Of a DNA stretch of 5,134 nt, positions 1-5,134 are shown piece by piece. The stretch covers positions 1-5,134 of the forward strand of contig JANYDZ010000633.1 of NCBI GenBank assembly GCA_025363375.1, in the 5' to 3' direction. Positions within the stretch are counted from its first letter, which is position 1, and each line of letters starts with the position of its first letter. Under the pieces are notes generated by a model that did not search any database, had not been told where the DNA came from, and saw nothing but the letters and a program-made list of their open reading frames with translations. This DNA is from Hyphomicrobiales bacterium (GTDB taxonomy: Bacteria; Pseudomonadota; Alphaproteobacteria; Rhizobiales; Beijerinckiaceae). Both the position numbers and the translations under genes were made by a program.

Positions 1-728
1 GCCGGCACGTCCGGCAATTCGGGGTGGCGCACGAGCGAGAACTGCACCGCGACCGAAATGGATTTGTCCTTGATCCATTCGGGATGCGCGGTCTTCACCG
101 CGTCCCACGAGGTCGAATGCCCCTCTGTCTCGCCGCGCTCCATCGCCAGCATCGCCTCGTTCGAGCCGCGATAGCCCATGACGAGCTTGTATTTGGTGCC
201 GATGACGTTGTTGAGCACGGTCGGATAGATCGACACGGTGGAGCCCGCTCCGGTGCCGGCCAGCGTCGCCGACGTCTTCTGCGCGTCGGCGATGGTTTTG
301 ACCGGCGACGTTTTCCACGTCATCACGATATTGACGAGCGGGCTGATGCGGCCGAGCCAGTTGAATTGCGAAGTCTTGTAGCGCGCGCCCGGCGTTCCCA
401 GCTTCTCGTCGATCGCCAGCGTCGGCGCGCCGATGCAGATGACCGAACCGTCCTTCGGAGAGACCGCGAAGATTTGATTGGCCGCGAGAAAACTCCCGGC
501 GCCCGGCAGATTGTGCACGACGAAGTTCGGCGTTCCCGGGATATGCCTGCCCATGTGCTGAGCCAGCACGCGCGCGTAGACGTCGTTGCTGCCGCCGGGC
601 GGATAGCCGATGAACAGCTCGATCTGTTTGGACTTGTAGAATTGTTCGACGGATTGCTGGGCCTGCGCGGCTGGCGCGAACGCCAGAAGCGCGGCAAGGC
701 CCCCGCTGGAAACAAGCGCTTTGTTCAT
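1..728 (-). CDS. TctC/Bug-family periplasmic solute-binding protein, 3'-truncated by window edge
   Basis: This is the extracytoplasmic receptor of a tripartite tricarboxylate transporter (TTT), a family that binds carboxylates and related small anions in the periplasm. The 242 visible residues are about two thirds to three quarters of the usual 320-340; the reading frame stays open through position 1. From the ATG at 728 there is a Sec signal peptide: a short basic start (MNK), a hydrophobic run (LAALLAFAPA) and an AQA cleavage site after residue 23. The mature part begins with FYKSKQIELFIGYPPGG (30-46), then D49, the family's ligand-pocket region, followed by NLPGAG (73-78) and SPKDGS (90-95), equivalents of the usual NRPGAGG and .PDGYT motifs. 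GGGGA lies 6 nt before this ATG. An in-frame ATG at 761 would add 11 residues (MKPFKRYWGLH), giving a more basic n-region, so the start is uncertain. No TctA or TctB membrane subunit is in the window. It probably imports the substrate of the upstream enzymes (inference). Confidence 0.93.
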   Translation of the reverse strand, partial: MNKALVSSGGLAALLAFAPAAQAQQSVEQFYKSKQIELFIGYPPGGSNDVYARVLAQHMGRHIPGTPNFVVHNLPGAGSFLAANQIFAVSPKDGSVICIGAPTLAIDEKLGTPGARYKTSQFNWLGRISPLVNIVMTWKTSPVKTIADAQKTSATLAGTGAGSTVSIYPTVLNNVIGTKYKLVMGYRGSNEAMLAMERGETEGHSTSWDAVKTAHPEWIKDKSISVAVQFSLVRHPELPDVP

Positions 729-734
729 ATGAAG

Positions 735-739
735 TCCCC
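735..739 (-). promoter_or_regulatory. Probable ribosome binding site GGGGA before the tctC-like gene
   Basis: The minus strand reads TTGGGGACTTCATATG, with GGGGA 6 nt before the ATG at 728. It is an imperfect Shine-Dalgarno that pairs with the 16S tail using one G-U pair. It favours the 728 start over the in-frame ATG at 761, whose nearest purine run (AGGCGAAAA) is badly placed or weak. Confidence 0.5.
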
Positions 740-750
740 AATATCTCTTG

Positions 751-768
751 AACGGCTTCATAGCCGTT
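751..768 (-). repeat. Perfect 7-bp inverted repeat with 4-nt loop in the gap before the tctC-like gene
   Basis: On the minus strand the arms are AACGGCT and AGCCGTT around the loop ATGA, inside the 61-nt gap between the enolase-superfamily stop (790) and the tctC-like start (728). The sequence after the stem (CAAGAGATATT) has no U-run, so it is not a convincing intrinsic terminator. The loop contains the alternative in-frame ATG (761-759). It could be an mRNA-stability or processing hairpin that sets the receptor level apart from the enzyme level, or a fold that hides the upstream ATG. Both are inference, and a 7-bp repeat can occur by chance. Confidence 0.45.
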
Positions 769-789
769 TTCGCCTGCAATTGCCCGTCC

Positions 790-1980
790 CTATCGCGCGG
801 TCCTCGCCGGATGCGCGCGCAGCGCCTCCTCGTTGATCTCCGCGCCCCAGCCGGGCCCCGTCGGAACCAGCAGTTCGCCCTTTTCGATCACGGGCGCAAC
901 CGTCACAAGCTCGCCTTTCCACGGGACGTCGTCGACCTCTATTTCCATGACGCGAAAATTCGGAATGGCCGCGCAGAAATGCGCGCTCATCAGCGTTGCG
1001 AGATCGCCGTAAAAGTTGTGCGGCGCGCAATTGACTTCGTAGGCGTCGGCAAGCGTCGCGACGCGCACGGATTCCCACAGGCCGTTCCAGGGCACGTCGA
1101 CGACAGCGACATCCACCGCCTGTTCCTCGAAATAGGGCCGATAATTCTTCAGCCCGTGAATGGATTCGAGCGAAGCGATCGGCACGTTCGTCGAACGCCG
1201 CACATGCGCCAGCGCCGGCGCGTCGTGTATGTCGATCTCGAACCAGGTTGGATTGAACGGCTCGATCGCGCGGGCGACGCGCAAAAACCCTTCCGTGCGC
1301 TGGTTGAAATTGATGTCCAGCATCAGCCCCGCGTCCGGCCCGAGCCCGTCGCGGAAGGCGCCGAGCATGGCTTCGATGTCGTGAATGAAGCGGTTGTCGA
1401 TGTTGCGCTCCAGCAGGCCCGGATGCACGCGAAACCCGCCCTCGAACATTTTCAGCTTGCCGTCGACGACCGAGAGCGGATTGGTCTTCACCGCCTTGAA
1501 GCCGCGCGCGACGGCCTCTTTCGCCAAAGCCGTGAGATCGGCGAGCGTCTCGACGCGCGGCTTGCCCCATTTCTCGAACAGGTCCGGCATGCGCGCGCGG
1601 AACGATCCACAATGCGACCAGTAGAGCGGCAGCCGTTCGCGAAACGGCCCGCCAAACAGCGCGTAAACCGGCACGCCCAGAGCCTTCGCCTTGATGTCGA
1701 GACAGGCGTTCTCGATCGCCGCAATCGCCTGATTGTTGAGCCCGCCCGCGGCGAGCCGCGTGATCGCGTGCAGGGACGACGTAATGCGCCCGACCGCGCG
1801 CGGATCCATGCCCGCGACGATGGGCGCGAAGCGGCGAAGCAGATCGCTGACGCCGCCGGCGCCAAAGCCTTCGGCGTATTCCGCCCAGCCGACAAGGTCT
1901 TCGTCGGTCGTGATCTTGAGATAGGACCATGTGCGCCAGCCGCCGTCGGCGTGAAAGTCCTCGAGCCCGACGATTTTCAT
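790..1980 (-). CDS. Enolase-superfamily enzyme, mandelate racemase-like (racemase or acid-sugar dehydratase)
   Basis: This 396-residue protein has the enolase-superfamily plan: an N-terminal capping domain (about 1-125) and a TIM barrel. Such enzymes abstract the alpha-proton of a carboxylate with the help of Mg2+. Likely metal ligands are D222 (LMLDIN), E248 (TWFEID) and E272 (ASLES), ending strands 3, 4 and 5. The mandelate-racemase subgroup His-Asp dyad is present as D295 (VVDVPWNG) and H321 (APHNFYG), with a further acidic residue at E346 (VMEIE). On strand 2 the usual K-x-K is K165-T-N167, and the strand 4 motif E-E-P reads E-I-D. The strand 2 to strand 3 distance (57 residues) is about 26 longer than in mandelate racemase. 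The changed second Lys makes a dehydratase as likely as a racemase. The protein is soluble with no signal peptide. The ATG at 1980 has AGGAG 5 nt upstream and lies 9 nt after hyuB, in the same operon. Substrate is unknown. Confidence 0.92.
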   Translation of the reverse strand: MKIVGLEDFHADGGWRTWSYLKITTDEDLVGWAEYAEGFGAGGVSDLLRRFAPIVAGMDPRAVGRITSSLHAITRLAAGGLNNQAIAAIENACLDIKAKALGVPVYALFGGPFRERLPLYWSHCGSFRARMPDLFEKWGKPRVETLADLTALAKEAVARGFKAVKTNPLSVVDGKLKMFEGGFRVHPGLLERNIDNRFIHDIEAMLGAFRDGLGPDAGLMLDINFNQRTEGFLRVARAIEPFNPTWFEIDIHDAPALAHVRRSTNVPIASLESIHGLKNYRPYFEEQAVDVAVVDVPWNGLWESVRVATLADAYEVNCAPHNFYGDLATLMSAHFCAAIPNFRVMEIEVDDVPWKGELVTVAPVIEKGELLVPTGPGWGAEINEEALRAHPARTAR

Positions 1981-1985
1981 TTCAG

Positions 1986-1990
1986 CTCCT
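1986..1990 (-). promoter_or_regulatory. Shine-Dalgarno AGGAG of the enolase-superfamily gene, overlapping the hyuB stop
   Basis: On the minus strand the junction reads TGAGGAGCTGAAATG. The last A of the hyuB TGA stop is the first base of AGGAG, and 5 nt separate AGGAG from the ATG at 1980. This is the best ribosome site in the window. It fixes the start of the enolase-superfamily protein and suggests tight translational linkage to hyuB. Confidence 0.8.
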
Positions 1991-3699
1991 CAGCCGCCAA
2001 ACCTCAAAAGCGACGTCGCCGCGGCGTCGATCTCCAGCGCGTCGTCGACGGCCACCTTGTAAGTATCGCGCGCCGCCGCGACGCTGACAAATCCGTCGCG
2101 CACATCCGCCAGCACCGCTTGTGGATCGCGCGCCAGCACGTCGCCAAAGCCGCCGCCGCCGGGCATTTCAACCATCAGCCTGTCGCCGGCGGGAATGATG
2201 TGCGTGCCCTTCGCCTTAAGAACCTTGCCGGACTTCAAAGCGAGAATTCCCGCCGCGCCGTCGCCGCCGCCATGGCGCCCGCGCGCGGGATGCTCGACGC
2301 GTTCAAACCGCGCGAATATGGCGAAAGGCGCGTCCTCGCGGCTCGACACTTCCATCGATTGCCCGAGCCCGCCGCGACGCTTTCCCGCGCCGCCGGAATC
2401 GCGGCGCAACTCCTTTTTCCACACCACAAGCGGCGTCATCGCTTCGGTGATTTCGATCGCGATGGCGCGCACGCCCGAGGGAAACGGCGTCGCCGCGAGC
2501 CCGTCCTGATTGGGATGCGCGCCCATGCCGCCGCTCTGAAACGATTGCGAGGCAAAGACGGAGCCGCCGCGGTGGCCGGTGATGCCCGGGCTCGCGTTCA
2601 GCCGCAGGCTCCAGCTCGCGTCGGTGCCTTCCGCCGGCGCAAGTCCCGGCTGCGCCTTGTCGAAACAGCCGAAGACGACATCCGGGAGCATTTGCCCGAT
2701 GACGGCGCGCGCGGTCACCGGCGCGGGAAACGGCGCGTTGACGATGCAGCCTTCCGGCGCCGTGACGTGAATGCGCGAACGCACCGCGTGATTGTGCGCG
2801 AGGCGCGGCGCGACGATGCATTTGACGCCGAAGGTCGTGTAGGCGTCGGCGTAACAAATGGGGCAGTTGATCCCGAATTTCGACATCGGCGACGTGCCCG
2901 TGAAATCGACGTAAATATTTTCATCGTCGATGGTCAGCTTCGCCGCGAAGTCGACGGGCGCGTCGAAGCCGTCGATGCGCATCGCGTTTGTCCACGAGCC
3001 CTTGGGCAGTCTGGCGATGGCCTCCAGCATCGACTTGTCGGTTGACGTCAGAATGTGATCGCTCAACGCCGCGAGATCGGCGAGCGCGTATTCATCCATC
3101 ATCTTTGTCAGCCGCGCGCCGCCCGCCTCGTTGCAGGCGACAAGCGCGTAAACGTCGCCTTCGAGCTTGTCGGGCTCGCGACTGTTGGCGCGCATGATTT
3201 TCAGCAGCAATTGGTTCATCTCGCCCGCGACGCAAAGCGGCGAAATCGGAATGAACAATCCTTCGGAGAACACATCGCGCGAATCCGGCGCCGGTCCATT
3301 GCCGCCGATGTCGGCGACATGCGCGGTGGAAGCGAAGAAGGCCGCGATTTTGCCGCGGTGAAACGCCGGCGTCAGCACGGTGAGATCGAACAGATGGCCG
3401 GTGCCTTTCCAGGGATCATTGGTGATGAAGGAATCGCCGGGACGCATGGTTTCGACCGGAATTTCATCGAGAAAATGCACGACCGACCGCGCCATGGAGT
3501 TCACATGGCCGGGCGTGCCCGTCACCGCCTGCGCCAGCATTTCGCCTTTGGCGTTGAAGACGCCGGCCGAGAGATCGCCGGCTTCGCGCACGACGGTCGA
3601 GAAGGCCACGCGCATCATCGTTCGCGCCTGCTCCTCCACCAGCGCGATCAGCCTGTCCCACATGACCTGATTGCGGATTTTTTGAAAATAATCGCTCAT
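1990..3699 (-). CDS. hyuB: Hydantoinase/oxoprolinase subunit B (HyuB family)
   Basis: This is a complete 569-residue partner of the upstream HyuA, of normal family length, and is cytoplasmic. Together the two would carry out ATP-driven hydrolysis of a cyclic amide/imide or carboxylation of a carbonyl compound. Hallmarks in order: FITNDPWKGTGHLFD (91-105, family form NDPY.GGTH..D), STAHVADIGG (124-133), EGLFIPISPL (146-155), DFTGTSP (265-271), GINCP (276-280), APVTARAVIGQ (326-336), GGMGAHPNQDG (390-400), FPSG (406-409), ELRRDSGGAGKRRGGLGQ (430-447) and MPGGGGFGD (512-520). By analogy with acetone carboxylase, the Asp/His residues around D95, H102, H127 and D130 may bind a metal; this is inference. 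The ATG at 3699 lies 3 nt after the hyuA stop. Only a weak GAG stands close to it, so translation is probably coupled to hyuA. The tail after residue 520 is poorly conserved in such proteins. Whether the enzyme is a hydantoinase, an oxoprolinase or a carboxylase cannot be settled here. Confidence 0.95.
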   Translation of the reverse strand: MSDYFQKIRNQVMWDRLIALVEEQARTMMRVAFSTVVREAGDLSAGVFNAKGEMLAQAVTGTPGHVNSMARSVVHFLDEIPVETMRPGDSFITNDPWKGTGHLFDLTVLTPAFHRGKIAAFFASTAHVADIGGNGPAPDSRDVFSEGLFIPISPLCVAGEMNQLLLKIMRANSREPDKLEGDVYALVACNEAGGARLTKMMDEYALADLAALSDHILTSTDKSMLEAIARLPKGSWTNAMRIDGFDAPVDFAAKLTIDDENIYVDFTGTSPMSKFGINCPICYADAYTTFGVKCIVAPRLAHNHAVRSRIHVTAPEGCIVNAPFPAPVTARAVIGQMLPDVVFGCFDKAQPGLAPAEGTDASWSLRLNASPGITGHRGGSVFASQSFQSGGMGAHPNQDGLAATPFPSGVRAIAIEITEAMTPLVVWKKELRRDSGGAGKRRGGLGQSMEVSSREDAPFAIFARFERVEHPARGRHGGGDGAAGILALKSGKVLKAKGTHIIPAGDRLMVEMPGGGGFGDVLARDPQAVLADVRDGFVSVAAARDTYKVAVDDALEIDAAATSLLRFGG

Positions 3700-3702
3700 G
3701 TC

Positions 3703-5134
3703 TCAAGCCCGCCGCGTAAAAACGAGATGGCCGTGACGGCTCACGGCGCCGTCGAAACCCGACGGCGCAAAGGTCGTCGTCTGCGCCTCGACGATCAAGG
3801 CGGGACCGGAGAAGACCGCGCCGGGCGGCGCTTGCCCGCGCTCGATCACGACGGCTTCGACAAACTTGCCAAGCCCCGCGTCGAACACGCGGCGCGTGCC
3901 GGAAACAGGAGCCGCGCTTGGCGCGGGCTCGCGCGCTTCTTCTTCCGCGCGCCGCGGCGAAGCCCGCGACAGCGCCAGCGTAAATGTCAGCGCTTCCGCC
4001 TCAAGCCCGGGAATCACGCGGCTGAAATTTTTGCGGTATTGCCGGCCGAACAATTCGCCGAAATGCTTTCCGTCCTGCGCGCCGTATTCGCGCGCCGGCA
4101 ATTCAACGGCGAGGTCGTGACCCTGCCCGCGGTAGCGCATGTCCGCAAAGCGCTTTTCGACCATGGCGCCGTAGGCTGGCGCGAGAGCGACAATCGCTTC
4201 GGCCTCCCGCCGCAGCCCCGCGAAGATGCCGTTGACCAACGCGGGGTCGAAGCAATCGAGCGGCATATAATGCGAATGCACGGCTTCATAGGCGACGGGA
4301 GCCGCGAGAAAGCCGTGCGCCGAGCCCACGCCCGCGCCGCGCGGCACGACAAAGGTCGAGACGCCCAGCTTCTGCGCGATGCGCCCGGCGTGCAACGGCG
4401 CCGCGCCGCCGGTGGCGATCAGCACGCGCGATTCGATTTCGTCGCCGTTGTCGGCGGCGTGCGCGCGCGTCGCGTTGGCCATGTTCTCGTCGACGATCTC
4501 GATGATGCCCGCCGCCGCCGTCGCCTCGTCGATCGAAAGCGGCGCCGCCACGTCGCGCGCGATCGCCGCGCGCGCAAAGCTCTCGTTGAGCGTCATCGTT
4601 CCCCCGGCAAAGCCTTTGGCGTCGAGTTTGCCCAGCGCGAGATCGGCGTCGGTGATCGTCGGCTTTTCGCCGCCGCGCCCATAGCAGGCCGGCCCCGGCG
4701 CCGAGCCCGCGCTTTCCGGTCCCGCGTGAATGCGGCCGAGCGAATCCACGCGCGCGATCGAGCCGCCGCCGGCGCCGATCTCGATCATGTCGATCACGGG
4801 AATGCGCAGGGGCAGCCCGCTGCCTGGCAGGAACCGCGCCGTGCGCGCCACCTCCATCGCGCGGCTGTGGCGCGGCTCGTAGTCGTTGAGCAGAATGATC
4901 TTCGCCGTCGTGCCGCCCATGTCGAGCGCGATCGATTGCGCCGCGCCGAGCTGCCGCGCGACCGCCTGCCCCAGAATCGCGCCGCCGGCGGGGCCTGATT
5001 CCACGAGGCGAATGGGAAACCGCATAGCGGTCTCGACGCTCGTCAGCGATCCCGCCGACATGATCATCAACAGCGGCGCCGTCGCGCCAAGCTCGCCGAG
5101 CCGCGCCGCGAGCTTGCGCAGATAAGTGGCCATG
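3703..5134 (-). CDS. hyuA: Hydantoinase/oxoprolinase subunit A (HyuA family), 5'-truncated by window edge
   Basis: This is the ATP-binding subunit of a HyuAB-type enzyme, a family that includes ATP-dependent N-methylhydantoinase, 5-oxoprolinase and the acetone/acetophenone carboxylases; it acts in the cytoplasm with subunit B. The visible 476 residues run from the Met codon at 5133 to TGA at 3705-3703. They hold the ASKHA-fold signatures SGPAGG (46-51), DMGGTTAK (71-78) and EIGAGGGS (118-125), the family stretch GPESAGSAPGPACYG (138-152), TGGAAPLHA (241-249), and a C-terminal domain with MRYRGQGHDL (332-341) and GPALIVEAQTT (443-453). Family members are about 690 residues, and the first visible residues match the mid-protein segment just before SGPAGG. 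The Met at 5133 is therefore almost certainly internal, and some 200 N-terminal residues lie beyond the right edge. The stop is 3 nt before hyuB. Substrate is undetermined: the family name does not prove hydantoinase activity. Confidence 0.95.
   Translation of the reverse strand, partial: MATYLRKLAARLGELGATAPLLMIMSAGSLTSVETAMRFPIRLVESGPAGGAILGQAVARQLGAAQSIALDMGGTTAKIILLNDYEPRHSRAMEVARTARFLPGSGLPLRIPVIDMIEIGAGGGSIARVDSLGRIHAGPESAGSAPGPACYGRGGEKPTITDADLALGKLDAKGFAGGTMTLNESFARAAIARDVAAPLSIDEATAAAGIIEIVDENMANATRAHAADNGDEIESRVLIATGGAAPLHAGRIAQKLGVSTFVVPRGAGVGSAHGFLAAPVAYEAVHSHYMPLDCFDPALVNGIFAGLRREAEAIVALAPAYGAMVEKRFADMRYRGQGHDLAVELPAREYGAQDGKHFGELFGRQYRKNFSRVIPGLEAEALTFTLALSRASPRRAEEEAREPAPSAAPVSGTRRVFDAGLGKFVEAVVIERGQAPPGAVFSGPALIVEAQTTTFAPSGFDGAVSRHGHLVFTRRA

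Noticed and set aside
751..770. The hairpin as an intrinsic terminator
   Set aside because: On the coding (minus) strand no T-run follows the stem. On the plus strand only four T overlap its end, and no plus-strand gene needs a terminator there.
776..783. Palindrome GCAATTGC as a possible operator
   Set aside because: An 8-bp palindrome alone is too short, and there is no paired half-site or promoter-like sequence around it.
24..836. A 270-codon plus-strand frame, and a 130-codon minus-strand frame at 323-715, over the receptor gene
   Set aside because: Both overlap the TctC-like frame (728-1), which has a signal peptide and family motifs; the overlapping frames have neither.
758..1930. A 390-codon minus-strand frame overlapping the enolase-superfamily gene in another phase
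   Set aside because: The Arg/Ala/Gly-rich translation lacks motifs, whereas the 1980-790 frame carries the metal ligands and the His-Asp dyad.
748..3045. A 765-codon open frame on the plus strand, antisense to the enolase-superfamily gene and most of hyuB
   Set aside because: The translation is rich in Arg, His, Ala and Asp with no recognisable motif, and it runs across a gene boundary on the other strand. It is a by-product of GC-biased codons, while the minus-strand frames show clear families.
3055..4998. A 647-codon open frame on the plus strand, antisense to hyuA and the start of hyuB
   Set aside because: It has the same Arg/His-rich, motif-free composition and is fully explained as the shadow of the HyuA and HyuB frames.
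5131..5133. ATG at 5133 as the true start of hyuA
   Set aside because: The protein would begin just before the SGPAGG motif, lacking the N-terminal domain that every family member has. The frame continues off the window edge, so truncation by the window is the simpler reading.

Overview
The window is an almost wall-to-wall coding stretch from a GC-rich bacterium. All four genes lie on the minus strand, so transcription runs from position 5134 down to 1. The strong GC3 bias and the type of solute-binding protein (a TctC/Bug receptor with an 'FYK.K.IE' N-terminus) fit a proteobacterium. An alphaproteobacterium of the Hyphomicrobiales (Bradyrhizobium or methylotroph-like groups) is my best guess; this is inference from style, not from a marker gene.

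Layout in transcription order: (1) 5134-3703, the C-terminal two thirds of a hydantoinase/oxoprolinase subunit A (HyuA family, ASKHA-type ATPase), with its N-terminus beyond the right edge; (2) 3699-1990, a complete HyuB-family subunit B; (3) 1980-790, a complete enolase-superfamily enzyme of the mandelate racemase type; (4) 728-1, the N-terminal part of a TctC/Bug periplasmic solute receptor with a signal peptide, cut by the left edge. Gaps are 3, 9 and 61 nt, so this is very probably one operon. The only non-coding stretch is the 61-nt gap before tctC, which holds a small perfect hairpin with an in-frame alternative ATG in its loop. No promoter, RNA gene, mobile element, CRISPR array or convincing terminator is visible.

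Working model (inference): the receptor captures an organic acid or related anion in the periplasm for a TctAB-type transporter not seen here. The enolase-superfamily enzyme racemises or dehydrates an alpha-proton carboxylate. The HyuAB pair uses ATP to open a lactam/imide ring or to carboxylate a carbonyl substrate. The substrate cannot be named from the sequence. The genes belong to known families; the less ordinary points are the gene combination, the non-canonical active-site residues of the enolase-superfamily enzyme, and the arrangement at the tctC start.
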